Shown here: in pieces, positions 34,420-45,114 of the stretch | Position numbering within the stretch: position 1 is the stretch's first letter | Layout: each line of letters starts with the position of its first letter | DNA from: Sphingomonadales bacterium | GTDB lineage: Bacteria; Pseudomonadota; Alphaproteobacteria; SMXS01 | Assembly: GCA_022844405.1 (NCBI GenBank) | Contig: JALHLV010000023.1 | Span: forward strand, 1 to 57,647 | Direction: 5' to 3' | DNA length: 57,647 nt | The notes under the pieces: generated by a model | The model's input: the letters and a program-made list of their open reading frames with translations, nothing else | What the model was told of the DNA's origin: nothing | Database searches by the model: none | Translations under genes and position numbers: made by a program

Positions 34420-36705
34420 ATGGCCTGGCTCGATACATTGCGGCGGCTGGCGGTGCTGGGCGTGATCGCCAGCCTCTGCCAGGCGCTGCCGGCCAAGGCC
34501 CAGACACAGGCCGCCGCCGAGCAGCCGAAGAAGGCGATCTGGGCCGCCGACGAGATCATCGTTGAGGAAAAGGGCGACCGGATCACCGGCAGGGGCAATG
34601 TCGAGATCACCTATGAGGGCAACACCCTCCATGCCGACGAGATCGTCTACGACCGGACCGCCGACAAGGCCGTCGCCCACGGCCACATTCGGCTGATCGA
34701 CAAGGGCGGCAACGTCTCCACCGGCAAGTCGCTCGAGCTGACCGGCGACCTGAAGAGCGGCGTGGTCCAGGGCATGTACGTGCTGTTCAAGGACGGCGAG
34801 CGGCTGGCCGCCAACTCCGGCCAGCGGGTGAACGGCGAAAAGAACATTCTCGAACACGCCGTCTACTCGGCCTGCGACATCTGCGAGGACGAGCCGGACA
34901 AGGCGCCGCTGTGGCAGATCAGGGCCAACAAGGTCGTCCACGACGAGACGAAGAAGACGCTGACCTATCACCACGCCACGCTCGAGCTGATGGGTCTGCC
35001 GCTCATCTACACACCGTGGCTGCGGCATCCCGATGCCAGCGTGAAGCGCGCCAGCGGCTTCCTGTCGCCCGATTTCGGCACCTCCTCGGTGCTCGGCTTC
35101 ACCACCGAGATTCCGTATTTCTGGAACATCGCGCCGAACAAGGACATGACCATCACCCCCATGTTCACCACCGGCGAGCGCGCGGTGCTGAAGCTGGAAT
35201 ACCGCCAGCGCACCAGGACCGGCCAGTTCTCGCTCGACGGCAGCGGCACCTATGTCAGCAAGCGCGACGACGACAACAACGAGCTTCCGGGTGACGAGTT
35301 CCGCGGCCATATCTTCGGCAACGGCCAGTTCCAGATCAACAAGGACTGGCGCTGGGGCTTCGACCTGGCGCTGGCCTCGGACGACACCTATCTGCGGCGC
35401 TACGACGTCTCGCGCGCCGACAGCCTGATCAACCACCTCTATCTCGAGCGGTTCTGGGAACGCAGCTACCTGCATATCGGCGCCTATGCGTTCCAGGGCC
35501 TGCGCGAGGAGGACACCGGCGGCACCACGCCGATCGCCCTGCCGCTGATCCAGTACAACTTCGTCGGCAAGCCGGGCTGGCTGGGCGGCCACTTCAGCGC
35601 CGATGCCAGCATGTCGATGCTGACCCGCACCGACAGCGCCGACACCGGCCACCTGTCGCTGGACGGCCGCTACGAGGTGCCGTTCACCTCGGCGCTGGGC
35701 GACATCTACAAGCTGACCGTCGGCATGCGCGTCGACTCATATTACCTGCATGGCTGGGAAGACCCGTCGGCCGACGATCTCGTCGCCCAGCCCGACGTGC
35801 TGACCGGCAGCGACTTCGAGGGCCGCTACGTGCCCTATGCGGCGCTGGAATGGCGCTTTCCGTTCATCCGCTACGGCGCGGCGTCGCACCAGATCATCGA
35901 GCCGATGGTCACGGTGGTGTCGAGTCCCGGCCACGCCAACAACGACGAGATCCCCAACGAGGACAGCCAGGCGTTCGACCTGGACACGTCCAACCTGTTC
36001 GCCATCGACCGCTTCCCCGGCTCGGACCGCTGGGAAGGCGGCACCCGCATCGCCTACGGCGTGCGCTACCGCTATTACGGCGACAGCGGCGTCAAGGCGT
36101 CGCTGACCGTGGGCGAGAGCTACCGGTTCAACCGGGACTTCAGCCTGCCCGCCGATTCCGGCCTGCGCGAGCGCACCTCGGACGTGGTGATGACCGCCAT
36201 GCTGGGCATCCCCGGTTTCTTCGATTACTACCACCGCCTGCGCTTCGACGACGACGGCTTCAACCTGGTGCGCAACGAGGGCCTGGTGGTGTTCGGCCCC
36301 AAGGATTACCGCTTCGCGCTGGGCTATACCGACATCAAGCGCAACGGTTTCGACCCTACCCTGCCCGACCGCAAGGAACTGCGCACCGCCGCCAATATCA
36401 GGTTGTCGAAGTACTGGACGATGAACGCCGACTTCGCCTACGACTTCGAGCGCGACGGTGGTGCCTTGACGGCGGGTGGCGGCTTCACGTACGAAGATGA
36501 GTGTTTCCGGTTCCGGCTGCGAGCGCGCCGGGACTTCACGGATGATCGGGACGTGCGGCCGTCGACGTCGGTAGGCTTCCAGCTTATCTTCAAGGTGGTG
36601 AGCGACCCCGGGACGAAGGATGCCGAGCTTCAGGACCTTCCTTTCAGTCCGACATTCGGGAATAAGTCGAAGTACTACAGGAAAACGGTGAACGGACTAG
36701 AATGA
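34420..36705 (+). CDS. lptD: LPS-assembly protein LptD
   Basis: A 761-residue outer-membrane beta barrel that inserts LPS in the outer leaflet with LptE. A signal peptide (RLAVLGVIASLCQALPAKAQ) precedes an OstA/LptA-like jelly roll (DEIIVEEKGDRITGRGNVEI, residues about 40-170), then the barrel domain with repeated amphipathic strands up to the terminal VGFQLIFKVVSDP. Cys in YSACDICEDEP and DECFRF are disulfide candidates. ATG at 34420 places the signal peptide correctly; the frame is open to 34279. It overlaps surA by four bases (ATGA). lptF and lptG, usually upstream, are absent. Confidence 0.9.
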   Translation: MAWLDTLRRLAVLGVIASLCQALPAKAQTQAAAEQPKKAIWAADEIIVEEKGDRITGRGNVEITYEGNTLHADEIVYDRTADKAVAHGHIRLIDKGGNVSTGKSLELTGDLKSGVVQGMYVLFKDGERLAANSGQRVNGEKNILEHAVYSACDICEDEPDKAPLWQIRANKVVHDETKKTLTYHHATLELMGLPLIYTPWLRHPDASVKRASGFLSPDFGTSSVLGFTTEIPYFWNIAPNKDMTITPMFTTGERAVLKLEYRQRTRTGQFSLDGSGTYVSKRDDDNNELPGDEFRGHIFGNGQFQINKDWRWGFDLALASDDTYLRRYDVSRADSLINHLYLERFWERSYLHIGAYAFQGLREEDTGGTTPIALPLIQYNFVGKPGWLGGHFSADASMSMLTRTDSADTGHLSLDGRYEVPFTSALGDIYKLTVGMRVDSYYLHGWEDPSADDLVAQPDVLTGSDFEGRYVPYAALEWRFPFIRYGAASHQIIEPMVTVVSSPGHANNDEIPNEDSQAFDLDTSNLFAIDRFPGSDRWEGGTRIAYGVRYRYYGDSGVKASLTVGESYRFNRDFSLPADSGLRERTSDVVMTAMLGIPGFFDYYHRLRFDDDGFNLVRNEGLVVFGPKDYRFALGYTDIKRNGFDPTLPDRKELRTAANIRLSKYWTMNADFAYDFERDGGALTAGGGFTYEDECFRFRLRARRDFTDDRDVRPSTSVGFQLIFKVVSDPGTKDAELQDLPFSPTFGNKSKYYRKTVNGLE

Positions 36706-37958
36706 CCTCGCGTATCAATACGTTAGCTGGAATTCTGCTGCTGCTCGCCGGCGCGGCCGGCACCGCGTACGCCCAGTCGCAGAACGATGTCCAGCGCATC
36801 GTCGCGGTCGTCAACGACGAACTCATTTCCGAGTACGACGTCAAGGAGCGGATGCAGCTCATCACCTCCACGACGGGCGCCCTGCGCAACCAGGAGGAAT
36901 ACGACCAGCTGCGCAAGACCGTGGTGCAGCTGCTGGTCGACGAGAAGCTGCAGCTCCAGGAAGCCAAAGAGCAGAAGATCAACATCACCGACGCCGAGGT
37001 ACAGGCGCGATTCAACGAAATGGCCGCACGCAACAACATCTCCGCCGCCCAGTTCACCCAGGAGCTGTCGCGCATGGGCGCCAGCAAGGACATGATCCTG
37101 CGCCAGGTGAAGGCCGGGCTCGCCTGGGAAGAGGTGATCAACGCACGGCTGCGGCCGTTCCTCGCCATCGGCGACGGCGAAGTGACGGCATATCTCGACA
37201 ATCTGAAGAACAACAGGGGCCAGCCCGAATACCGCATCGGCGAGATATTCCTCGCCGTCGATTCGCCCGACAAGGACGCCGAGGCCCGGCAGACCGCCGA
37301 CAGGCTGGTCCGCCAGATCCGCGAGGGCGCCGAATTCGGCGCCGTGGCGCGCCAGTTCTCCGATGTGGCGACGGGCGCGGTCGGCGGCGACACCGGCTGG
37401 GTGATCGGCGACCACATCAATCCCGACATCAAGAGCACGGTGCTCAAGCTTCAGGAGGGCCAGGTTTCCGATCCGATCCGGACCACCGCCGGCTACTACA
37501 TCGTCACCCTGGCCGATCAGCGCCAGGTGCTGAGCGCCGATCCGGACGACATCCAGATCGAGCTGCAGCAGATCATCGTCAAGACCGGTGCCGACGCTGC
37601 GGCCCAGCGCGAGCGCCTGGCGGCGCAGGCGGCGACGCTGAAGGAATGCAGCGGCGTCGCCCAGCTCGCCAGCACCATGGGCGCGACCGACACGGGTAGC
37701 CTCGGCACGGTCCGCCTGGGCGACCTTCCGCCGCCGGTGAAGAACGTGGTCAGGCCGCTCGAGGTAGGTCAGGCCAGCGCGCCGGTGCAAACCGGCACCG
37801 ATTTCCGCGTGCTGGTGGTCTGCGGCAAGAAGACCGCCGACGTGAAGGAGCCGACGCCGGCCGAGATCGAGGACTTCCTCAGCAACCAGCGCCTTGCGAT
37901 GATGGCGCGGCGCTACCTCCGCGACCTGCGCCGTGACGCGATCATCGACTACAAGTAG
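36702..37958 (+). CDS. surA: SurA-like periplasmic chaperone/peptidyl-prolyl isomerase
   Basis: A 418-residue periplasmic protein with a signal peptide (NTLAGILLLLAGAAGTAYAQ). The N-terminal SurA domain (VQRIVAVVNDELISEYDVKE) is chaperone core. One parvulin domain is well preserved (residues about 175-275, YRIGEIFLAVDSPDKD, GGDTGWVIG). The second, about residues 280-385, is degenerate (IELQQIIVKTG). It assists folding of outer-membrane proteins such as LptD, whose gene overlaps its start. Confidence 0.87.
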   Translation: MTSRINTLAGILLLLAGAAGTAYAQSQNDVQRIVAVVNDELISEYDVKERMQLITSTTGALRNQEEYDQLRKTVVQLLVDEKLQLQEAKEQKINITDAEVQARFNEMAARNNISAAQFTQELSRMGASKDMILRQVKAGLAWEEVINARLRPFLAIGDGEVTAYLDNLKNNRGQPEYRIGEIFLAVDSPDKDAEARQTADRLVRQIREGAEFGAVARQFSDVATGAVGGDTGWVIGDHINPDIKSTVLKLQEGQVSDPIRTTAGYYIVTLADQRQVLSADPDDIQIELQQIIVKTGADAAAQRERLAAQAATLKECSGVAQLASTMGATDTGSLGTVRLGDLPPPVKNVVRPLEVGQASAPVQTGTDFRVLVVCGKKTADVKEPTPAEIEDFLSNQRLAMMARRYLRDLRRDAIIDYK

Positions 37959-38979
37959 CCGCATACCGCCGCTCGCGCTCACCATGGGTGAGCCTTCGGG
38001 GATCGGCCCCGACATATCCCTCGCCGTCTGGCTGCGGCGCGACGCCGCGAAGGTGCCGCCGTTCTTCCTGCTCGCCTGTCCCGGCCTGATCCGGCAGCGC
38101 GCACGGATGCTGGGGGTCGACGTGCCTATAAGGGAGATCGCGGCGCCAGGGGAAGCCGTCGGCGTGTTCTCCGGCGCCCTGCCCGTGCTTCCTCTCAGCC
38201 GCTCGGTGCAGGCGAAGCCCGGCAGGCCCGATCCGGCCAATGCGAAAGCGGTGCTCGAATCCATCGAGACCGCGACCGGGCTGTTCACGCAGGGTGCGGC
38301 GTCGGCCATCGTCACCAACCCGATCCAGAAGGCGGCGCTCTACGAGGCCGGCTTCGAGCATCCCGGCCATACCGAGTTTTTCGAATTCCTGGCCGGTCAC
38401 TTCGCCTTCGCGGTGATGATGCTGACCGTGCCCGGCCTGCGCGTGGTGCCGGTGACGGTCCACAAGGCGCTGTCGGCGGTGCCCAAGGCGCTGACCACCG
38501 ACCTCATCGTCAGGACCGGCAGGACCGTCGCCGCGTCGCTGAAGGACGATTTCGGCATCGCTTCGCCTCGCCTCGCCGTCGCCGGCCTGAACCCGCACGC
38601 GGGCGAAGCGGGGACCATCGGCCGCGAGGAAATCGATATCATCGCCCCGGCCGTTGCGGCGCTACGCGCCGAGGGCATCGACGTCAGCGGCCCGAGGCCG
38701 GCCGACACGCTGTTCCACCGGGAGGCGCGCGCCGGCTACGACGCGGCTTTGTGCATGTATCACGACCAGGCGCTGATCCCGCTCAAGACCATCAATTTCC
38801 ACGAGGGCGTCAACGTCACCATCGGGCTGCCCTTCGTGCGCACCTCGCCCGATCACGGCACCGCCCTCGACATCGCCGGCAGCGGCAAGGCCGACCCGCG
38901 CAGCCTGATCGCCGCGCTGAAGCTGGGCCGCGACATCGCCCGCGCCCGCCGAAGGCTGCGTGAACGGACCCAGGCATGA
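37933..38979 (+). CDS. pdxA: 4-hydroxythreonine-4-phosphate dehydrogenase
   Basis: A 348-residue PdxA of the DXP-dependent pyridoxal phosphate pathway. [20 protein letters not shown] is the diagnostic N-terminus; [36 protein letters not shown] and [19 protein letters not shown] contain the metal-binding His residues and the phosphate site. GTG at 37933 overlaps surA by 26 bases, and the recognisable domain begins a few residues in. Part of the lptD-surA-pdxA-rsmA operon. Confidence 0.93.
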   Translation: MTRSSTTSSRIPPLALTMGEPSGIGPDISLAVWLRRDAAKVPPFFLLACPGLIRQRARMLGVDVPIREIAAPGEAVGVFSGALPVLPLSRSVQAKPGRPDPANAKAVLESIETATGLFTQGAASAIVTNPIQKAALYEAGFEHPGHTEFFEFLAGHFAFAVMMLTVPGLRVVPVTVHKALSAVPKALTTDLIVRTGRTVAASLKDDFGIASPRLAVAGLNPHAGEAGTIGREEIDIIAPAVAALRAEGIDVSGPRPADTLFHREARAGYDAALCMYHDQALIPLKTINFHEGVNVTIGLPFVRTSPDHGTALDIAGSGKADPRSLIAALKLGRDIARARRRLRERTQA

Positions 38980-38989
38980 GCCTGCCCCA

Positions 38990-39823
38990 ATGAACCTACC
39001 ACCATTGCGCGACGTCATCGCCCGGCACGGCCTGGCGGCGAAGAAGTCGCTGGGCCAGAACTTCCTGCTCGACCTGAACCTGACCGCGCGCATCGCCCGG
39101 GGTGCGGGCGTCGGGCCGGACTCGGTTGTCTATGAGGTTGGCCCCGGACCCGGCGGCCTGACCCGCGCGCTGCTGGAAGCTGGCGCGAAGGTCGTCGCCG
39201 TCGAGAAGGACGACCGCTGCATCGAGGCGCTGGCCGAGGTGCAGGCCGTCTATCCCGGCCGGCTCGAGGTCGTGCCCGCCGACGCGCTCAAGGTCGACGA
39301 GGCCGAGCTGCTTGGCGGCGCCAAGGTGCGGGTGGTGGCGAACCTGCCCTACAATGTCTCGACGGTGCTGCTCGCCAAATGGCTGACATCGGAGACCTGG
39401 CCGCCATTCTTCTCCAGCCTGACGCTGATGTTCCAGCGCGAGGTCGCCGACCGGATCGCCGCACCGCCCGGCGGCAAGGAATACGGCCGCCTGTCCGTGC
39501 TCAGCCAGTGGCGCACGGTGCCCAAGCGCCTGTTCGACATCCCGCCGTCGGCGTTCGTGCCGCAGCCCAAGATCACCTCGTCGGTGGTGCATTTCAGCGT
39601 GCTGGCGGAACCGGTCGCCCCGGCCGAGCTGCGCGACCTGAAGACCGTGGTCGACGCGGCCTTCAACCAGCGTCGGAAAATGCTGCGGTCGAGCCTGAAG
39701 GGATTGGGTGTCGATACGGAACGCCTGCTGGCGGAGGCCGGAATTGAGCCGACCCTGCGGGCCGAGGTGCTGTCGGTCGAACAGTTCTGCGCGCTGGCGC
39801 GGGCGCTGAACGCCCTCCGTTAG
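38990..39823 (+). CDS. rsmA: 16S rRNA dimethyladenosine transferase
   Basis: A 277-residue KsgA that dimethylates two adjacent adenines in helix 45 of 16S rRNA (A1518/A1519 in E. coli numbering). [40 protein letters not shown] (SAM site), [14 protein letters not shown] (catalytic NLPY) and [16 protein letters not shown] are present in order. ATG at 38990, eleven bases after pdxA, is chosen over GTG 38960, which would overlap pdxA. Last gene of the operon. Confidence 0.94.
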   Translation: MNLPPLRDVIARHGLAAKKSLGQNFLLDLNLTARIARGAGVGPDSVVYEVGPGPGGLTRALLEAGAKVVAVEKDDRCIEALAEVQAVYPGRLEVVPADALKVDEAELLGGAKVRVVANLPYNVSTVLLAKWLTSETWPPFFSSLTLMFQREVADRIAAPPGGKEYGRLSVLSQWRTVPKRLFDIPPSAFVPQPKITSSVVHFSVLAEPVAPAELRDLKTVVDAAFNQRRKMLRSSLKGLGVDTERLLAEAGIEPTLRAEVLSVEQFCALARALNALR

Positions 39824-40012
39824 GCGAAGTCGGCTTCTTCGACTCAAATCAGGCTGCAGCCGACCCATTGCCGACAGTGACCCGCTCGCGGCAGCTACAC
39901 TGGGCGCGCTACCGTTGGTGCCAAGACCAACCATGGACTAACATTGAAACCGGACCGCCTTCAGGGGCAGACCATGCAGCTGTCGTGCCCTCTTCGAACA
40001 TCGAGGTGTTGA

Positions 40013-41281
40013 ATGAAGGAATACGCCGTATCGCCGGACCTGATGTCGGCGGACCATATCGAGTGCCCTTATCGCCTCTACCAGGATCTCCATCGCGGCA
40101 GCGGCGTCGCGGAGGATGCTGCTGTCGGGGTGGTGGTTGCCGGCTACCAGGATCTGGTGGCGCTGTCCAGGAGGACCGAGTTGTACTCGAACAGCATCAC
40201 CAGCGACGGCAAGGGGCCACGGCATATGGGCGTCAGCCAGGAGCCAATTCAGGCGGATGTAGAGGAGATACTGTCGCACGCACACCCGGTGGTGAATGCA
40301 CTTTTCACCGCCGATCCGCCAGTCCACGCACGTCACCGCAAGCTGATCAGCACCGCGCTCAGCCCCCGCCGAGTACGCAGTCTCGAGCCTGCGATCCGTC
40401 AGATCGCCAACGATCTGGTGGACTCCTTTATCGAAAGCGGGGAGGTCGACCTGCTGCCGCGATTTGCCATCCCACTTCCAGTCACGGTGATCTCGGATGT
40501 CCTCGGCGTAGACCGCGCGGATATGGCGACCTTCAAGCACTGGGGGGACATGATGATCGCCGGCAACATCGACGTGCTGAATCACGATCAGCGACGTGAA
40601 GTTGCCCATGCCGTGGTTGCCTTCCACGCCTATTTCGTGCCCCGCATCGAGGAACGCCGCATCAGGCCCGTCAATGATCTGCTCAGCGACATGACCAACG
40701 CCGAGACGGAAGGCGAGGGAAAATTGTCGACCGCCGAACTGTTGCCGATCATCAGCCAGATATTGCTCGCCGGTCACGAGACCACCACCAACCTGATCGG
40801 AAATGCCATTATGGTGCTGCTGAGAGACGCAGCATTGATGGCGCGCCTGCGCGAAAGGCCGGAACTCATCGAGGCGTTTGTCGAGGAAATGCTGCGCTAC
40901 GATCCGCCCATCCAGTGTACGTATCGGCGGGTTACGACGACCGCGACGTTACGCGGCGTGCCATTGAAGCCCGGGCAGATGGTGGTACCCTTATGGGCGG
41001 CCGCCGGATGGGATCCATCGGTGTTCCCGAACCCCGAGACGTTCGACATTGGTCGTGCCAACGTCCGGCAACACATGGGCTTCGGTTATGGGCCCCACTT
41101 CTGCGCGGGCGCGGAACTGGCTCGCGTGGAAGCGCGCGTGGCATTCGAGACGCTTCTGGGTCGGCTCGATGACATCGAACTCGATGAACGCGCCAGCGAT
41201 CTTCAGCATTTGCCAAGCTTTGCCTCACATGGCTACCGACGTCTGGTCCTGCGGTTCCGCAAGAAGGCGCTGGCGAGCTAA
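40013..41281 (+). CDS. Cytochrome P450
   Basis: A 422-residue soluble bacterial P450. The oxygen-binding I-helix is AGHETT (253-258), the K-helix E-x-x-R is Glu292-Arg295 in EEMLRYDPP, and the haem-ligand loop is GFGYGPHFCAGAELAR with Cys364. Such enzymes insert oxygen using ferredoxin/reductase partners, none of which is adjacent. ATG at 40013 follows GAGGTG. It sits between rsmA and gmk, interrupting their usual neighbourhood, and stands alone, so it may be acquired. Substrate unknown. Confidence 0.93.
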   Translation: MKEYAVSPDLMSADHIECPYRLYQDLHRGSGVAEDAAVGVVVAGYQDLVALSRRTELYSNSITSDGKGPRHMGVSQEPIQADVEEILSHAHPVVNALFTADPPVHARHRKLISTALSPRRVRSLEPAIRQIANDLVDSFIESGEVDLLPRFAIPLPVTVISDVLGVDRADMATFKHWGDMMIAGNIDVLNHDQRREVAHAVVAFHAYFVPRIEERRIRPVNDLLSDMTNAETEGEGKLSTAELLPIISQILLAGHETTTNLIGNAIMVLLRDAALMARLRERPELIEAFVEEMLRYDPPIQCTYRRVTTTATLRGVPLKPGQMVVPLWAAAGWDPSVFPNPETFDIGRANVRQHMGFGYGPHFCAGAELARVEARVAFETLLGRLDDIELDERASDLQHLPSFASHGYRRLVLRFRKKALAS

Positions 41282-41589
41282 TTCGTCGTCCAGGCGCGGA
41301 CGAGGAATGCTGGTCGCGAAACAGTACGCGTTGGCTTGACTGCTGCCTTGGCCTGCCCCTGAAACGTGGTGAAGTATGATTTTGACCATGACGAGGGCTT
41401 GGGAATGGCAAGGGAGCAATGGGCTATGGCCAGCGTTCGTCCGCTTTCCATCCTCAACGGCCTGGCTGCGTCCGACCCGTAACGGTCATTGAGCGAGTCT
41501 GCTTGTGACGGCGGTAGCGGTGCTATTACTCTGACACGACCCCAGCGAACACGGCTCCAGTTGAGCGTTTCACAAGGTGACGCCCCCAA
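41282..41589. other. Intergenic region after the P450 gene
   Basis: 308 bases between the P450 stop and the next start. No gene, tRNA-like fold or clear terminator was recognised. AAGGTGACG just before 41590 is the probable ribosome binding site of the downstream gene. Confidence 0.4.
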
Positions 41590-42315
41590 ATGGGCAGTGA
41601 GATCATCTTCATAATCCCGGCGGTGATCGGCTTCGCCGCTATGGCGACGCTCGGCGGCACGCTTGTGCTCTGGCTTGTGTGGATCGCAGCGCGCCGATGG
41701 GGTCCTCGCTCACCGCGAACGTGTTCGCCACGCTTCCCGATCGGCGCGACTGCTTCGGTGCTGCTTGCTATTTCTTTGCCTGCCGGTTGTATCCGAGCTT
41801 GCCACGTCCCCCAACCCGAAAGCGCTAGGACAGTGGCGGCCTTCGAGGTGCCGCTGACCACGGCGGTGGACCGGGCCGACTTCCTGACCATCCTCAATGC
41901 TGAGGCTGCGGCTACGGGGCTCGACCTCAATGTTGAGACGGCAGAGGAAATGGAGCGCTGGGCCGAGATGGCGCCCAATTCTCGCAAGTCAATCGGGATA
42001 ACCGTCTATCGCGGCGGTGACATCCGCCAAAACGAAGCTCGTGTCTCGGACCAGTTTCACTTCGGCCATGTGTGGATATCGTTCCAACAAGGTGAAGACC
42101 CAGCATTGGCGCGGCGCTTCCGCGAGCGGCTAATGTCACGGATCGTTGAGCGCTGGCCCGAGACCCTGAGCGTGCCCGTCGCCCAGACAGGTGCTCTCCC
42201 GCACAAAGAGGATTTGGTTAGGGGCGACCACGGCTACGAAATCGACCCGTCCAGAATAGCGGGATACATCTGCGGGACCGCTCCCGGTAACGCCCCCAAG
42301 TGGGCCTGCGACTAG
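41590..42315 (+). CDS. Hypothetical membrane protein with C-terminal soluble domain
   Basis: A 241-residue protein. Residues 5-34 (IIFIIPAVIGFAAMATLGGT, then LVLWLVWIAA) and about 50-66 (IGATASVLLAISLPAGCI) are hydrophobic helices. The C-terminal 160 residues are soluble, with TAVDRADFLTILNAEAAATG and HFGHVWISFQQGEDPALARR, and no recognised family. The base composition is less GC-rich than nearby core genes. It ends before a large hairpin. Function not assigned. Confidence 0.55.
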   Translation: MGSEIIFIIPAVIGFAAMATLGGTLVLWLVWIAARRWGPRSPRTCSPRFPIGATASVLLAISLPAGCIRACHVPQPESARTVAAFEVPLTTAVDRADFLTILNAEAAATGLDLNVETAEEMERWAEMAPNSRKSIGITVYRGGDIRQNEARVSDQFHFGHVWISFQQGEDPALARRFRERLMSRIVERWPETLSVPVAQTGALPHKEDLVRGDHGYEIDPSRIAGYICGTAPGNAPKWACD

Positions 42316-42392
42316 GCGACTTGCCGTTTCTCCAAAACTGATGCCCGCTTCCCACTCTCAGCAGTCGGGCCGCTACCCACCCCTTATCGCCG

Positions 42393-42444
42393 TTCAGGCC
42401 TGGCCTCAATGCCGTCAAAAGCAGGCATTGAGGCCAGGCCTGAA
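42393..42444. repeat. Perfect 21-bp inverted repeat (hairpin)
   Basis: Arms 42393-42413 and 42424-42444 are perfectly complementary over 21 bases with a ten-base loop. It lies between the 241-residue protein gene (plus) and gmk (minus), both converging on it. No T-tract follows on either strand, so it is not a canonical terminator; it may block transcription as a structural element or be an extragenic palindrome. Confidence 0.75.
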
Positions 42445-42470
42445 ACGAAGCGAGTGGGTGAAGCAGGCGC

Positions 42471-43099
<629 letters not shown>

Positions 43100-43103
<4 letters not shown>

Positions 43104-43990
43104 TCGATGTTCGCCACCTGCTCGCGGAACTGGTCGATCACCGCCTTGAGGTCGAGGCCGATGCGCGACAGCGCCGAATCCGACGACTTGGAGCAGACGG
43201 TGTTGGCCTCGCGGCCGAATTCCTGCGCCAGGAAGTCCAGCTTGCGGCCGGCCGGCCCGCCGTTTTCCAGCAGTTCGGTGGCGGCAAGGACATGGGCGCC
43301 CAGCCGGTCCAGCTCCTCGCGGACGTCGACCTTGACCGCCATGTAGGCGGCTTCCTGCGCCAGCCGGTCCTGGTCGATCGGCACGCTCGAGCCGTTCAGC
43401 AGCTCGGAAATCTGCTTGTGCAGCTTTTCGCGCATGGCGCCCGGCTGCTGGGACGGGACGGCGCGCGCCAGCGCGACCAGTTCGCCGATGGTGCGGATCT
43501 CGTCATGCAGCACGGCGGCCATGCGGGCGCCTTCGCTGCGGCGCATGGCGACGACCCCGCGCAGCGCTTGGGCCAGGCCGGCGAGCAGGATCCTGTCGCG
43601 CTCGGCCACCTGCTCCTCGCTCAGCGTCGTGTCCTTCACCTCGATCACGCCGCGCAGCTCCAGCAGCTCCTCGATGCGCGGCTTCTTCAGGCCGTGACGC
43701 TTGGCGGCGGCCTTGGCCGCGTCGACCAGGCTGTCGAGCACCTGGTCGTTCACATAGACGCCGGCATTGGCGTTGACCCGGTCGAACGTCAACACGCAGT
43801 TCACGTTGCCGCGCGTGAGATGCTCCGCGATCATCGCCCGCGCCGGAATATCCAGGCTTTCGACGCCCTGCGGCAGCCGCATGCGCACATCGAGCCCCTT
43901 GCCGTTGACGCTTTTAACCTCCCACACCCAGCGATACTCTTGCCACGCGCCATCGAGGCGGGCGAAACCGGTCATGCTGGCGATGGCCAT
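43100..43990 (-). CDS. yicC: YicC-family endoribonuclease
   Basis: A 296-residue YicC protein. MAIASMTGFARLDGAW is the diagnostic start, VWEVKSVNGKGLDVRMRLPQ the N-terminal domain, and the C-terminal DUF1732 region contains DQDRLAQEAAYMAVKVDVRE and GRKLDFLAQEFGREANTVCS. The E. coli homologue is an endoribonuclease implicated in sRNA turnover. Coupled with gmk. It would normally adjoin mltG; two plus-strand genes separate them here. Confidence 0.9.
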
Positions 43991-44050
43991 GGGGTCTCCT
44001 GGGTCGTTTCGGTGGGCGCGAACTATATCGCCCTATAACGATAGCCGTCG

Positions 44051-44806
44051 ATGAAAAACCCGAAATCCATCCTGATTACCGGTGCTTCGAGCGGAATTGG
44101 CGAGGCGCTGGCGCTGCGTTACGCGGCGCCGGGCGTGACGCTCTATCTGTGCGGCCGGGACCGGACGCGGCTCGGCGATGTGGCGTCCCGATGTGCCGGT
44201 CAGGGCGCGGAGGTCCACGCGGACGTCGTCGACGTCGCCGATGAGGCCGCCACGCGCGGCTGGATCGAGCGCTGCGAAACCGTCCGTCCGCTCGACCTCG
44301 TGATCGCCAACGCCGGTGTCGGGATCGGCCAGAGCGAAGGCCCACTGGCGGACGTCGCCGGACGGACCTTCGCGGTGAACGTGGACGGGGTGTTCCACAC
44401 CGTCCATCCGGCCGCCGAGATCATGCGCCGGCGTCGCCGGGGGCAGATCGCCATCGTCAGCTCGGTCGCCGGCTATCAGGGACTGGCGTCGACACCGGCG
44501 TATTCGGCCTCGAAGGCGGCGGTCAAGGCCTATGGCGAGGCGCTGCGCGGCTATCTGGAACCCGACGGCATCGAGGTGAGCGTGATCTGCCCCGGATTCG
44601 TCGCCAGCCGGATCACCGACCGCAACCAGTTCGCCATGCCGTTCTTCATGCCGGCCGAACGCGCGGCGCGTATCATCGAGCGCGGCCTGGCACGCAACCG
44701 GGGCCGCATCACATTCCCGTGGCAGATGGTGATCGTGGCGCGCCTTCTGGCGAACCTGCCGATGTGGGCCGTCGACTGGACCGCGCGACGCGCGCCGCGG
44801 AAATGA
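44051..44806 (+). CDS. Short-chain dehydrogenase/reductase
   Basis: A 251-residue SDR: ITGASSGIGEALA (cofactor), VIANAGVGIG, the Ser region IVSSVAGYQG and YSASKAAVKAYGEALRG with the catalytic Tyr/Lys. The C-terminus ends in a hydrophobic, basic segment (LLANLPMWAVDWTARRAPRK), which may give membrane association. Related proteins are often fatty-acid or sphingolipid-type ketoreductases, which is speculation. It lies on the opposite strand inside the usual mltG-yicC interval. Confidence 0.85.
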   Translation: MKNPKSILITGASSGIGEALALRYAAPGVTLYLCGRDRTRLGDVASRCAGQGAEVHADVVDVADEAATRGWIERCETVRPLDLVIANAGVGIGQSEGPLADVAGRTFAVNVDGVFHTVHPAAEIMRRRRRGQIAIVSSVAGYQGLASTPAYSASKAAVKAYGEALRGYLEPDGIEVSVICPGFVASRITDRNQFAMPFFMPAERAARIIERGLARNRGRITFPWQMVIVARLLANLPMWAVDWTARRAPRK

Positions 44807-45114
44807 GTGCGTGTATTACAATTCTTAACGTGCACCCCAAAATGGGCCGGCCTAATTGTCTTGGAGAACTTGTCGGGAGTCGTGTGTGTTATTGCAATGC
44901 GGCAGTAATGCTTACATAAAATCCAACACAAACGACGAAGTGCTTTTATACGATATTTTATTTGAATTTGAGGATTATTGTCGCTCGGGGCCGCGAGCAT
45001 CCCGCCAGACTATGTTCCACGATACCACCGGGCCGGCAAAAGGCGATGGCGGGCATGCCATCGTCCCACCTTCATAAGCCGAAACTCGGACCCAGGTATC
45101 AAGGCAGGCCAACA
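44807..45114. other. AT-rich intergenic region
   Basis: 308 bases between the SDR and J-domain genes, clearly more AT-rich than the flanks, especially 44880-44985. It contains TATACGATATTTTATTTG (near 44947-44964), a possible -10 region for the J-domain gene, but no gene-like frame with family similarity. Composition suggests foreign origin or a strong upstream regulatory region. Confidence 0.4.

Noticed and set aside
42393-42444. Calling the 21-bp hairpin an intrinsic terminator
   Set aside because: No T-run follows the stem on either strand, so it is listed as a repeat instead.
44856-45077. 73-codon frame in the AT-rich gap
   Set aside because: No similarity or convincing ribosome binding site; treated as intergenic.
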